DNA of 64,000 bases from Lutjanus erythropterus (lineage: Eukaryota > Chordata > Actinopteri > Lutjaniformes > Lutjanidae). Both the position numbers and the translations under genes were made by a program. The notes beneath the pieces were generated by a model. It saw only the letters and a program-made list of their open reading frames with translations, was not told where the DNA came from and ran no database searches. Each line of letters begins with the position of its first letter. The first letter of the stretch is position 1. Below, one piece after another: positions 45,728-57,235 of this stretch. The DNA lies in the NCBI GenBank assembly GCA_020091685.1, contig CM034600.1:1764024-1828023 (forward strand). Reading direction: 5' to 3'.

Positions 45728-46638
45728 TAGGGCTGTGTGTTGTCAAGAATATGATGATACGATAAGTCTTACGATTCAGGGGTTACAATTCATTTATTGC
45801 AATATATTGTACTGTAAGCAGGGTATATATTGCATTCTTTGACCTAATTTTAGAAAAACTGACATAATATAAAGAACACAGCATCATCTGCATAAAATCT
45901 GAGTTTAAAAAGTTAACTTTTTATGCAGTCAGAACAGGAAAGATGCTTAACAACACTGGTATGTAGTGGAGATGTCCCGATCCGATCACGTGATCCCCCC
46001 CCGAATCCAGTGGAAATGATTGGATTTAACCTTACAAAACAACAAGCATGGCCATGTTCACATTTTAAATTCATCCTGAGGTACAAAGAGATTGTCAAAT
46101 GGAATGACAATGGCTTAGTTTTAATTTTAATAAGTTCCACAACATCAATATTCATTGTTGCACAGACGGAAACAACACCGTAAACGTCACAATTTTCGGC
46201 AGGCGGGGAATTCAGACAACATAATAGTAGTGAGCTGGTAGTTAGTAGGCTAATGCAGGGTAAACATGTCACCTCAGCACAGCGAAGGCAGTGCAACAGT
46301 CACTTGTGCAAATGAGTGCAAATTGGGCATTTTGCGTGGTGGAAATGTGGATGTGTTCTGATTTTTCTTATTATTATTAATGCATTGCTGAAGTATCGGA
46401 TCGGGACTCGGTATCAGCAGATACTCAAAATCAAATGACTCAGACTCAGGCAAAAAAATGTGATCGGGACGTCCCTAGTATGTAGCACTCAGGGATTTAA
46501 AAACATCACAAAATGAACCACTGCCAACAATCTTTGCACGTGTCACAATATCATTATACAGGTTTTTGAGAGTCAGTATAGTGCTGCTGAACATAATATC
46601 ACAATACTCAAGTGTATAAATATTTTCTACCACCCCTA
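45728..46638. mobile_element. Old hAT-type repeat interrupted by a younger element
   Basis: Left part 45728-45966 (TAGGGCTGTGTGTTGTCAAG, GATACGATAAGTCTTACGATTC). Right part 46486-46638 (TTTTGAGAGTCAGTATAGTGC to ACCACCCCTA). The flanks CAAAGGAA and AAAAAGAA match at 6 of 8 positions, a possible worn target duplication. Confidence 0.6.
45967..46477. mobile_element. hAT-type MITE, 511 bp, with perfect 8-bp target duplication
   Basis: Left end TGGAGATGTCCCGATCCGATCA and right end TGATCGGGACGTCCCTA are inverted. The consensus TAGGGATGTCCCGATC is a hAT terminus common in fish. The duplication GTATGTAG is perfect at 45959-45966 and 46478-46485. The interior includes GTATCGGATCGGGACTCGGTATC. No transposase frame. 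Confidence 0.88.
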
Positions 46639-47648
46639 AAAAAGAATCAGGATGTCTGTGGAAATGAAAGGTGCTGACAAATTCACAGCAAAGGCATAGA
46701 ACTTGGCTGCAGGGGGCCACCGTCATGGAATATTTGGTGGCCCCAAGTAGCTTTTGTGGCCACAGGCCATAGAGCCATGGTTAATGTCAAACCCAGATAA
46801 TGAAGTGCCAGAAACACAGAAGATCAGATAACATCTATGAAATCCAATGTTTCTTGGTAGCAACTTGTAATAATGAAGAAATCAAGAACAGACCAGGTGA
46901 AACTTTTGCCAACAACCTCTCACTTCCAGTTGTGTTATTTTCCTCTTCCTTAGTGTTTTATTTTCCTTTGAGGCAACCATTTTGGCTCCCGGAGAAGTAG
47001 TGACGATAGTGGTGGTGGTGGTGGCAAACAACCAAACAGAGGAGAGCTCCACCAGAGAGCAGCACAGGGGATGCGGGGGGATTTGTTTTGGCTCAGATGT
47101 TGGTGCCGCCATGGAAAGAGTTAGCCAGTGAGTAGCGGGGAGGCCGGCAACAATTGTCCTGATAGAGCCAAGAGAAGTTCTTCAATATCCCCCCTGCACT
47201 GTTTTGCAAGTCTGACTCTAGTTTGAAGTTCCACATGCAGAGCCATGAAAAATGCTATAACTAGAATGACACAGAGTGCAGTGGGCTTTTATAAAAAGCC
47301 ATAAAGTTACAGACCATTGATAGAATGCACTGATTCGTAGAAACATCAGACTTCTTGCAGTGTAATGAACTGAATTAAGATTTAAACCACAGGAAGAAGC
47401 CCTTGTATCTACCTGGTTCAGAGACTGGGATTACATTGCAATCAGCAGGGGAAGAATCTGATGTCCGGCCGTCTTAATGCAGCAGCAGCTGCTTGTATGA
47501 TAAGAAAAAAAGTCCTGGAAAAACTGAGTTTTAGTCGAGTTCTGGCAGATAACTCGTGTGTTCTGGTGACAACACCCCCTTCCTCCAATGTTCCTTTCGC
47601 AGCTCATATGCTTCCCATCAGGCAGAGCAATCTACATGACGTCAGCGT

Positions 47649-47652
<4 letters not shown>
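46639..47652. other. Intron DNA, no supported gene
   Basis: A short GGT repeat lies at 47011-47025. Nothing else recognised. Confidence 0.4.

Positions 47653-47691
<39 letters not shown>
47653..47691. repeat. (GT)n microsatellite, about 39 bp
   Basis: Uninterrupted after GTGTATGT. Confidence 0.9.
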
Positions 47692-47692
<1 letters not shown>

Positions 47693-48229
47693 ATGGGGAA
47701 TGGCAAGGAAAGCAGTCCTGCTCTCCAGATGTGAGAGGAAAGGAGGGAAATAAGGAGAACAGGATGGACAAAAGAGAGTGACGACACAAACAGACCATCG
47801 TGCACTTAAAGAGCCGTCCTGTTTCCAGTTTCAGTTTGTCTCGTGGTCAGTGGTGTTTCTCCGGCTGGAGGTGGATCCCCAGATCATATCTTACCCAACG
47901 GCAGGGCCTGACACCATCCTCAAACCACAGTTTCCTCAATTGCTCACTCTGCAAAGGAATCCATTATGTAAACACTACTATTAGTGTTTTTTCCCCTAGC
48001 TGTACACTTGGCCTTGAATACTCTGGCCTCCACACACGTCCTCTCCAAGAACAAACTCCTCTCTCAGAAGCCACAACAGCTTCTTTCTAGGTTCCTCAGT
48101 TTGAACCTCCCAGCCCTGACCCGAGTGGGCTATTCTGCTGTTAGCCTCTATGGATGCAGCCCAAACTTTCTGTTGGTGTGTTATTCAACCTGACCCCTCT
48201 GTGACCTCGCCGTGGCCCAGGCTCTCTGG

Positions 48230-48480
48230 CTGTTAAAAGTGAGGACGTAAAGAAGGGCTGTGACTTGTGGCCATTAAAGGACATTTGGGGCAATTAAGCC
48301 TTTAAGTGTCCCTCCCTTGATTACTTCTCAAGATAGTGTTTGTGGAGTGAGGCCTGCATTTCTTAAGGCCAGACGCAATCGCCCCCCAGCACCATCCCCT
48401 TTCCTTTTTGTTCTATTTTTACAGTGGTCCAGACCGTAAAGTCAGTCAAGAGGTGGCTTTGGCTGTTTCGTGGTGAGGTC
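48230..48480. promoter_or_regulatory. Candidate conserved intronic element
   Basis: TGTGGCCATTAAAGGACATTTGG, GGCAATTAAGCCTTTAAGTG and CTTGATTACTTCTC form a dense group of homeodomain-like cores in repeat-free sequence. The flanking 47700-49200 also looks unique and holds no gene. Inference by appearance. Confidence 0.3.
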
Positions 48481-49209
48481 GTGAAGGGTCGTGAACCTTC
48501 TGTGACACCTGGAAATGAGCCCTCTGAGGCAAGTCTGTGTCAAATACACGTCTTTATCAGTTGGCGTTATTAGGTCTCCTAATATGGTGCAAACCCAACT
48601 GCATGGCTCCCCGTTAATACAAGACTATAAGGTTAGATGAGACATTTAATACTGCAGAACCGATGTCTTAAGTCTTGTCCATTCCAGCAAAAGCAGAACA
48701 AGTTGAAAGCTGCACGTTTGCATGCTGCAAAAATTGGTTAGCTGTACTTAAAATCTGATTCTAAGGACAGCCACAGTGATCTTATTGCTGCACAGCCATT
48801 TCACCCTCATAAAGGGAGCTCTGTGGAGGGGACTGGAAATCAAACGCCAGTGGGAGCGAGTTTAAATGATAAGCTGGCCTCCTCAGGTGACTTGACCGAA
48901 GTGACGTGTCTCGCTGGTTGGAGCCTTGTTGTCTTAGACGCCAGGTTTATATGGCTCCAGGGTCAACTGGTCACTGTTTTACAGGGGTGGAGGCTAGTTC
49001 ACAGGCAGCCCATGCCATCTGGTAGCCATAAAGTCGGCCCAGTAAGCCTGACTTTTGTACGGTTTAATGGGGCTCTCTGGGGGTGAGCTTAGGTGGGAGA
49101 AGACGAGGGACTTCTGTTTCGCCCCCTTGGTCCTCACGTCATCTGCATCTGTTTGATTTGTTTCAGCTTAGGGTTTCTGGATTTCTGTTCTTTTTGTATG
49201 CATATTAGT

Positions 49210-49460
49210 GTTCTTCTGACACTGATACCAGTACCAAAAGTGCATCAGATATAGCCTAAAATGCTGGATTGGGTATTGCTGAGTCGATTCACCGATCTGA
49301 TGCCATGTAACTTATTTTAGAGATCTTTTGATACGCATTACAGTAGCTGTTGTTTATCTGCTCATACAGATTACCGATCCAATTCCACTGCATAAAAAAC
49401 AACAAGAACAACAACAAAAAAAACATGATGAACACTGCTAATTCCTAGCAGCATCCTGTT
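49210..49460. repeat. Dispersed repeat, copy 1 (partner at 60080-60330)
   Basis: Shares GATACCAGTA-type start, AGCCTAAAATGCTGG.TTGG, ACCGATC.GAT and CCTAGCAGCATCCTGTTTTG-like words with 60080-60330. It belongs to the diverged GATCGG-type repeats also glimpsed at 52260-52510. Boundaries approximate. Confidence 0.55.
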
Positions 49461-49599
49461 TTGGGGATACTAAATTCAATGATAGTGGGTCAGTGCATAA
49501 ACTTGCATACTTGCCGACACCATGTGTATTGCAAGAAGAAGCACTGTTGGTGCTAAGAGCTGCAACAGTTGTTGTCAGAGGGCTGTCATCGCCACTGAC

Positions 49600-50650
49600 C
49601 TAAGGGTCCTCACAAATGAAGTAACCTGCCAAGTGTCCTGCCCCCCCTTCATCATTTATTGATCTCTTGCAGCGGAATGCATGCTGAAGGTTACATGGAG
49701 GATGTTGCTGCAATATTCAATACGCATCCAGTTTCTTTTTCTTCTCTGCGCAAAATCAGCTGACAACAGTGAGGAACCGCTGTACGAGACTTAAAATAGA
49801 TAACATGCAGACACAGGCCTTCTCTGCCGTCGCGAAAGCGCCTTCCGCTTTTCTGACAATTCCCCAGCCTTCTACACTTAGCGGCATCACTTTCATAGGC
49901 GGCAAGGCCTCGCAGACATGTCAGATAAGAGAGTGAGAAAGGAAACATGTGAGCATTCTCAGCGCCACCAGAACTAGACAAGGCAGAAACAACAGTCGGG
50001 CCAGCGGAAAGGTCACAGATAAATGAAACGGTTCCCCAGTCTGAGATGTATTCGTAACCTCAAGCACCAAATCACTGAAGGATTCTTTCCACAAGTGTCT
50101 AAATGAGTCTGCAAGCTTCTTAGAGTGCATTTTTTCATGCAACTGGAATTCAGAAGTACCCCAAGCAGAACAAATTTGACTAGTCAGAACAGATAAGATG
50201 CCTGCAGTGGAGCTGACTGTAGTTAGCGGCCTGCTAAAGAGGGAGGCCCAGGGCGAAAAAAGCTGGAGGACAGTGCTTTTGTCCCAATTACAGCTAATCC
50301 CTTTAGTTGCAGAGAAAGTGGGGACCCCCTGCTAGCTCGCTCTGACTACACAGAGCCATGCAGAGAGGGAAGCCAAGCACGCCCCTAACCCCCCGCCTCT
50401 GCGCCCCCCCACCCCCCACCCTGACAGAAGAGAAAGTCAAGAACTTTCATCTGTCTTTTGTCTTTGCGATTCATCTGCCTTTTCAGATGAAAACGTGCCA
50501 CTTTTCAGCAGGGGCTTGAAATATGTTAAGCGGAGAGACATTAGCCAGACCAATCCTGTTATGAGCATCAGCGCTGGGGAAGGGGGGGCGACAGGGAGGA
50601 GGGCGCAATCTTCTTAAGTGATTAATCACCATGTGAAAGTGAAACCCACT
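49600..50650. promoter_or_regulatory. Long repeat-free stretch, candidate regulatory block
   Basis: About 1 kb with no recognised repeat and balanced composition. It includes TTGCTGCAATATTCAATACGC near 49709, CAAGGCCTCGCAGACATGTC near 49901 and ACATTAGCCAGACCAATCCTG near 50538. Minus-strand open frames at 49691-50142 show no domain. The role is inferred only. Confidence 0.25.
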
Positions 50651-51600
50651 GAGGGATTTCTCTACCTCAAAATTTCAACTACTCTCATTTGCTATTGTTT
50701 CTGTTTTCGACACACATTTTGCGTCAAACCTTATGAAAAGAAGTCCTGCTTTGGAAAGTTAGTGTAAAATCTGGTGTACAAGACACTGAGTCACCATCGC
50801 AGAGAGATGCCCAGACTGTGGGAGAAATCACCCAATCAGAGCTATATTTGTTGTTTTCTGTCTTTTCAAATAGCATTGCAACAGAAAAAAGCTGCAACTT
50901 CCAATGTAGCCTCCATGGTGTTGACATGGCCTTAGTCATCATTAGCATGGGAAGAGTAGTTTGTCAACTGGCATCATTATGCAAACTGTGGGGTTGCAGG
51001 AGAAGGCAATTAGCAGGGCCCGGGTGTGAAAAACAAACACATTTGGTGAAGCTTCACCCTTATTACCTCATTAGGTGGTGCAATGAAGGAGAAGGCGCTT
51101 TTTTAGCCCACAGGCCTCTGGCTATGTGCTGAGAGAGCGATGTCAGCGGGGCTCTGTGAGACAGAAATCCAGAAAAAATGAAAGAAAGAAGTGGGGCATA
51201 TTGCGCTGTGGGTCACAACCTCTCCACAGAGAAGATAAAGTCATGGCAGACTTACTGTAGTTGTGTGTAATGTGTTTTGTATGCTAGTAGCTAATCTGTG
51301 TGGGTGCCTGCACTCTGTATGCATGATTAATCATTAGTGCTTACACACGGGTAGGTATCTGCTTGTGTGTGGGTATGTGTGGGTACTTGGTGGGGGGTTA
51401 AAAGGGTGTTTAGAAGGCTGATACCACAACCAGGGCAGATATTTCTAGAGTGAAGCTTCCCGTAGATGAAAGTTCTCACGTTCTCACTCCCAACTCATCA
51501 GTGGCCCTACACTTTAAACAAACTCTGTGGTACCTCGTTAGCCTCGGTTTCAGGTTAGCAATAATAAATATATAATGTCTGAGCTGACTTTCCAAACGAA
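50651..51600. other. Intron DNA, no supported feature
   Basis: Unique-looking; nothing supported. Confidence 0.4.
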
Positions 51601-51606
51601 GGCAAC

Positions 51607-52055
51607 AGGGATGTAACAGTAACAAAAAGTCAAGGTACAATAACCCACAGTAAAAAGTCCATGATTATTTATTGTGATCTTAAAAAACAATGAGAAATAA
51701 CATCTTGAATAAATAGCTTTTATTAAATAATAAATCTGATGTGTGCAGCATTTTCTGTTCATAGGAATTTTGTTTTAAAGAGCTGCTTTCCTTCTGAAAT
51801 AAGATAAGATTAAATAAAATTAAAGTAAATAAAGTAAAAAAAAAAGTAGATAAAATTTAAGAAAATAATATATTTATGAATAATGTAGAAAACTGCAAAA
51901 CAAAAACAATGTAGCAGTCGGTAGCAGTCTTTTTAATAGAAAATAAAATCATTAAGAATGTAATATCAAGGTAGATATTGTAACAGTCCAATACAGTATT
52001 GATATTTTTCTTATTGCAGTATAGCAATATTTGATAGATTGTTAAATCCCTAAAA
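51607..52055. repeat. Diverged repeat with AGGGATGTAACAG / TTAAATCCCT ends
   Basis: AGGGATGTAACAGTAAC at the left and GATTGTTAAATCCCTA at the right form weak inverted ends around an AT-rich, rate-decayed interior with ATATTGTAACAGTCCAATAC. The pattern fits an old hAT-type relic. No target duplication established. Confidence 0.4.
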
Positions 52056-52980
52056 ATAAGAAAAACTTTGTTATGTTTAGGCAACAAAAGTACTGAGCAA
52101 AAGATCATGGTTTGGGTTAAAATAAGTCTGTTAGTTACGTAAGTTGATAGTTGTACACAGCGTAACGTAGGTTATGTAGCATATATAACATTCATATGTT
52201 ATGTAAGCTAAAAAGATGTCACCGTTGACTCGTCTCCACACGGAACACAAACCCAGGTCTCCTGATCCACTTTTTTCAGTTTTAATCAGATTCTGATTCC
52301 TAAATTTCGATATATGCTGATGCAGATACCCGTCTCATGGTCCCACATAAGCTCTTGCCTGTACATCTAACTCATAGAATTCTGTGAGATAAGAAGATAC
52401 AATTTTTATTCACCATTACAATATATGACATTAGTCTGATATCTGATGAGTGAATTACGTCAGAATCAGCACTCGATACAGATACTGGATCAGATCGGCC
52501 CCACTTCTAGATGAAAGTCCTGTGTTTTTTTGGTTTTTTTTGACCCATCCATTCACACCACCTCCTCTATACACTTTCTCGCTCTCTATACTACGTCACC
52601 TGATCTCGACAGCACATCAAAACATAACACTAGAGGAGCGCTACCACAAATGAAGAAGAGGGATACCCACAGTGTCATAGTCTGAAGAGTAGGGGCTGTG
52701 ACCAAGCTGCTACATTTGACATGTTGGGAGTGAGAACAGGCTGGATATTAATCAGCAATAATCTGATGAATGACAGACCTCAGCATGTATTCACATTAGG
52801 AGGTGGAATGAAGATAACCTGAAGCATAATTGTCCCAAACACACACACGTCACCCTCCTTCTCCTCCGCCTCCTCCACTAACACCTCCACAGTTGGGGTC
52901 CCCTCCTCCTCCTCCTCCTGCACCTCTACAGCCCCGCCCACCCCACCTCGTACCCCACTTTGCCTTTTATAGGAAGAGAT
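52056..52980. other. Intron DNA with old repeat remnant (52260-52510) and CCT-rich run
   Basis: 52260-52510 holds GATGCAGATACCCGTC and TACTGGATCAGATCGGCCCC, remnants of the GATCGG-type repeats. 52850-52925 is CCT/CTC-rich. The open frames over it are proline runs. Confidence 0.4.
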
Positions 52981-52996
52981 GGGGCAGCGGGGCCTT

Positions 52997-53015
52997 TTTT
53001 TTTTTTTTTTTTTAT
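52997..53015. repeat. Poly-T run of about 19
   Basis: Followed directly by a repeat-free block to about 53100 (ATTACTGCGCTTTAATGAGGCC) that looks conserved. Confidence 0.8.
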
Positions 53016-53280
53016 GAGCCGCTGTTCGCAAAACAATTACTGCGCTTTAATGAGGCCGTCTGGAATTTCACAGGCCCCCCTCTGCCGTGTCACCTAAGCC
53101 AAGAGCAGGAAAAATGTAAAACCACTACTGAGAGAGACAGCCGCCCGTCTTTGAGATGGGAGAACGAAAAGTTCATGTGTGTTGTCATGAGAGTGAAACT
53201 AATTTTGATGGAAAACCACAACTGTATTGTGCAATTATTTTATTTTGCTATGATTTTTATGGTGAAGATGATTTGACTAA

Positions 53281-53350
53281 CTTTTCTCTTTTTTCTCCTT
53301 TTTTCCCATGATGCTGTGGTGTGTTCCTGCCTCTGCTATAGGTGAGTGTC
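53281..53350 (+). other. Candidate recursive splice site (zero-length exon) in ski intron 1
   Basis: A long pyrimidine tract (53281-53307, then TTCCTGCCTCTGCTATAG) ends at AG 53340-53341. It is followed immediately by GTGAGTGTC, an excellent donor, at 53342. This back-to-back acceptor/donor arrangement is the hallmark of recursive splicing used to remove very long vertebrate introns in steps. It lies about 41 kb into the intron on the ski strand. After AG the sequence does not encode the SKI exon 2 protein, so it is not that exon. Use in cells is unproven. Confidence 0.4.
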
Positions 53351-53539
53351 ACTGTCTGTAGTCCTTCACACTTCTGTGTTCCCTCTCTTTGCTTTTGCAT
53401 CCACTCACAGCATCATGCTAATACAACACTGCTGCCTTTCACACACTTCTATAATAAACCTGCAGTAAAACACACACAGCCCGTCCAGGTTTGTCATGTT
53501 ACATTGTTGTAAACTGAGATTTGTCTGGTAGTTGTAAGA

Positions 53540-53660
53540 GGGAGGAGCCGCCGCAGCAGCGTTGGGGAGGAAGAGGAGGGGAAGGGTGCGGTAGTGAAAC
53601 CCCCAGCGCAGACCGACGTGGGTTTAACCAAAATGGCCGCCCACCACAGGCCTCTGTGAG
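53540..53660. promoter_or_regulatory. Small CpG-rich patch with YY1-like motif
   Basis: GGAGCCGCCGCAGCAGCG, CAGCGCAGACCGACGTGGG and CCAAAATGGCCGCCCACC give about ten CpGs in 120 bp, rare for this intron. The AAAATGGCCGCC word resembles a YY1 site. Possible intronic promoter or enhancer; speculative. Confidence 0.3.
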
Positions 53661-54650
53661 ATGGAGTATAGGGTGTAACCACATGCTGCTGCTGCTATCT
53701 TCCACGTAGCAGGGTTGCATGCTGCGACCTAAAAAACGGCTGATTTTGTGTGAGTGTGTGTCTGTGTGTACAGTGAGGCTTCGGCGCCATGTCTGACAAC
53801 TTCTTTGCCCGCCACAAAGATTCAGTTTGCGTCACCTCCTCCACAGAGCTCCTCACAGCCACAGACACTGATTGAACAATGATTAATTGTACTTTTACAC
53901 TTTGGGTTTTGGTGCCTTCCAGCTCACTAATCCCCAATTTCAGCAACAGCTGACCACCACTTTTAAAAAGAAATCAATCCATATCTTAAACTTCTTGACT
54001 TTGGAATGAGTAGTTTGAGAAATCTTAACTGAAGGTCCATTTAATGCCTTTTTCCAGAACTTTTAGCTCACTGTCCTCCTCAGCAAATTGAGTTTGCTAT
54101 GATAATGAATTCACTGAGATGTAAAAAAAAAAAGTCTGAAAAAAAAAACACTAGAAGTGCTTAGTTGTGTCTGTATCTGCAGAGACCCTGCAGCCCCCTG
54201 CCTGTATTTCCTTATTATTTCTCATGGTTTTACTGAGCTCAGGATGTTTCACCAACCAAAAATGTCAAGATTTGACATCCTGATGTGTTTAGGTACAGCG
54301 CGGACAAATCCTACTGACTCTACCTTTAACTGATGAGGCGTTTGTCCTCAAGTGGCTGTAAACACATTTAATCTCCTATAAATTCTCCTCATAAAAATTC
54401 CTTTGTTATTTAAAGGCTTTATTATGAAGCAGCAACATCAGGAAATGGGTTTTCAGCAGCAATAACTTACCACGACTCCTATCAGCTGACATCAAACATG
54501 AAAAAGGTAAAATAAAACAGAAAAACTTAAAGTACAAACAGCAACGCAGGAGAGAAACTAAACTTCTAGCCACAGAGATTAAAAATGCTATTATACTGTT
54601 TTGATTTTGATTCATCTTTAGGGAAATGCTTTATGCAAAATGTCAGAAAA
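53661..54650. other. Intron DNA, no supported feature
   Basis: Nothing recognised; short poly-A runs near 54122 and 54142. Confidence 0.4.
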
Positions 54651-54654
54651 TACT

Positions 54655-54830
54655 GTTTTCAGCCTCTCAAATATGGAGATTTTCCATTTTTGTTTATTAT
54701 GATATTAAACTGAATATCTTTGGGTTTTGAACCGACAAATGAGACATTTAAAGACATCGACTTGGACTTTGAAAAACTGGGATGTACATTTTGCACTATT
54801 TTCTGACATTTTATATATGTTGCAGCCCTA
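54655..54830 (-). mobile_element. Family A repeat, reversed, partial
   Basis: ATTAAACTGAATATCTTTGGGTT, GAGACATTTAAAGACATCGACTTGG, TTTTCTGACATTTTATATATG, ending TTGCAGCCCTAG. Confidence 0.75.
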
Positions 54831-55190
54831 GATTAAACATTACGATTAACTTCGGTCTTTTTTGTTATTTAATAACTGCAAATAAAAGAGTTTATACAGG
54901 GGCAAGTAAAAATTGACTTTGGGCAAGTAGATTTTTACATAAACATACGGGTTGAACCCTGTTGTGGATACAGAATGGATATTATTTGAGGAGTATTACA
55001 AAGTGTAGAGCAGACACAGTTAACTTGAGTTCAAATACCTGTACCTGAAAAGAAAATCAATGCATTTTCTTTTCTGTTGTACTTTAGTGGATTTCCAATA
55101 TGTTTGTCAGTGGGAGGAGGTTGCTGGAGTCACCTCCTCTGCACTGGAGCACAGTTCATCGTTTTTGGATGTTCTCCACACCATGGACGG

Positions 55191-55223
55191 CTGCTGCTGC
55201 TGCTGCTGCTGCTGCTGCCGCCG
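55191..55223. repeat. (CTG)9(CCG)2 trinucleotide repeat
   Basis: Nine uninterrupted CTG units at 55191-55217, then CCGCCG. The open frames through it are Cys, Ala or Leu runs and are not supported as genes. Confidence 0.9.
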
Positions 55224-55784
55224 CTTGCTCTCAGAACAAAGGCCTAGCCGTCCACCTCTGGGGAATAATACATCAGCTCATCTGTGGGATGTGGGAGACC
55301 TGGGGGGGAAGGAAGTGGGGGGAGGAGGGCATGGAGGTCAAGGGTCAGGGTGCTTCTATATGTGTGTGGTGTTGCACGGTCTACATCCTCCTCTTCAGAA
55401 TGCAAATGAGTTCTGATAGTGTGGCCGCTACGCCCCAAGGGCTTCCAGTGAGTGTGTGTGTGTGTGTGTTTGCGAGACGGGGGCTGTATCAGGACAGGGG
55501 TGAGAGGTCAGGTCCTTCGCTAAGGACAAACAGGACCAGTGAAAGACAGAGATGAGGCTCACAGATGACAACCACATCAATAGTGCTGAGCTGGTTGTCA
55601 CTTATTTCTCAACAAATATTGAACAGCAATTTTGTCATCGTGTAATAATGAAAAATCAAAAGCTGTATTGATTCATTGACTACTCCAGAGGTTTGAAACC
55701 ATTCACAGGGCCTATTATACAACTGATGCATCCGGAATGATTTTGGATGGAAAATAACATCATAACAAGAAACCCCGAACGAAC

Positions 55785-56045
55785 AGAGTGTCTCATGGAA
55801 GCCCATCGCTGCCAATGTGATGGAAAAAATATCCTGTAATTCCTCATAATGACAAACTTTCTCAAAATGATGACTTACTCATCTCGAGAAATGAAAAACT
55901 ATTTTGAGAAAGTTTCTCATTATGTAACAATGCTTAATTTTGCAATACTAAGTCATTATTTTTAGAAGGTCTGTCATAATAATGGCTTACAGGATCTTTT
56001 TATTTTCATCACTTTGGCAGCAATGAGCTTCCAGAGTGTCCACCA
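55785..56045. mobile_element. Foldback (long inverted repeat) element
   Basis: The left arm reads GAAGCCCATCGCTGCCAATG, then GTGATGGAAAAAATATCCTGTAA at 55798-55839. The right arm, read in reverse from 56032, gives GAAGCTCATTGCTGCCAAAG, then GTGATGAAAATAAAAAGATCCTGTAA. The arms face each other around a 150-bp centre rich in TTTCTCAAAATGATGAC / AAGTTTCTCATTATG. It looks like a MITE-type hairpin; no coding content or target duplication identified. Confidence 0.7.
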
Positions 56046-56984
56046 GAAAATGATTTAGCAGAGGTGGACAGCCTCCCAGATCCTGAGGCATCTCAACATC
56101 AATGTTCTTACTATTTGGCTGACTAAACATGAGCCACTCATGGACAGCTAGTTATAGTTAAAAGTGGGGGTGCAAGATAGTGGCAGATAAGCCAAAGTAT
56201 GGCAGTTTTTTTTACCTACAGTGGTGAAAAAATGTTAAAAAATATACATATTACTAGTTTTAGTTAACTAAAGATTCCTGTACTCTGCATGGAAATATTA
56301 TACCAAACACCCATTAAGAAAAATAATATAATAACAGTCCTTATGTGTTTTATAAATCACATAACTCTATAGACACAAGATAAAAGACGTCATATGTCTT
56401 CTTGGCAATTCGGCTACAATATCATGCATAAAGATAAACCGTATTTCTGTATAAACTTCACATGCAGGATTTTGTTGTCTAACTGTTACCAGCCTCTGTT
56501 AGTTAGCTATTTTAGTGTGAGGAGACAGTGGCAAAGTGCTTCTCAAATGAAGATTTCTAACTAAATAAGTGCTGGTTGGTGGATCAGATATATGCTAAAT
56601 TTAACACAGACTCATAACACTGTTAATTCATCATTTACCATGTGTGAAACTGTATTTGAGGAGGATTTTTTTTGGCTATTACCAAAGTAACTTCCTGTTT
56701 GGCTGACTCCTGTTTGGTGCTGGAAGGAGCGCACCTACCTTCCGTATGAGTATATGATCAGTTATATGATCAAAAATTGGGGATGCGAAAGCGCAAATTT
56801 GCTCGAGTCTAATAGTTGGGGTGCAGCTGCTCCACTGGCTCCATTGCTCAGGCGCTCATGGCCACACTCATTAAGTGTCTGGCATTTTCTGTATGAAAAA
56901 AACACTGACTCTCAATAAAAATTAGGTTATAAAAGTGTATTAAATTTTTATGATGTGAAGATGGTGCTTCTTTCAGGTGAGCAT
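56046..56984. other. Intron DNA, no supported feature
   Basis: AT-rich; nothing recognised. A CTTTCTTTCAG|GTGAGC-like acceptor/donor juxtaposition at 56976/56977 has only a short pyrimidine tract. Confidence 0.4.
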
Positions 56985-57235
56985 GCACGATATTGGCATT
57001 ATGCCAATATTTTCAGACTAATTTTGGCCGATAACGATGTATGCACATATTTTTTCCTACCTAATTGCGGAGGATATCAAGTCACTCTCTCTCTTCAGTG
57101 TAATTAACATTATTATGTCTTCTTTTATGATGGCCCACTGGCAGATGCAGAGATAAAATATAGTGCTTTACAAAATGGGTTTATTCACTGGACAAAAGTA
57201 CAAAAGTTTAAGAAAGTTTAACAGTAAACTTTTTT
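56985..57235. repeat. Diverged repeat with 'CACGATATTGGCATTATGCCAATATTTTC' start
   Basis: CATGCACGATATTGGC and GACTAATTTTGGCCGATAACGATG are words I know from fish hAT-type elements. The 3' end is not definable. Confidence 0.5.

Noticed and set aside
47461-47520. Short run encoding alanines (LNAAAAACM) as part of a gene
   Set aside because: Short, no context; chance GCAGCA run.
52830-53276. 148-codon plus-strand frame with proline runs
   Set aside because: It covers CCT-rich DNA and a poly-T tract; no domain and no gene context.
53342-53460. Sequence after the AG at 53341 as ski exon 2
   Set aside because: The frame begins V-S like SKI exon 2 but then diverges completely (VTVCSPSHFCV), so it does not match the family.
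56960-56985. CTTCTTTCAG|GTGAGC as a second recursive splice site
   Set aside because: The pyrimidine tract is short and the donor is followed at once by a transposon relic, so it is weaker than the 53341 site.
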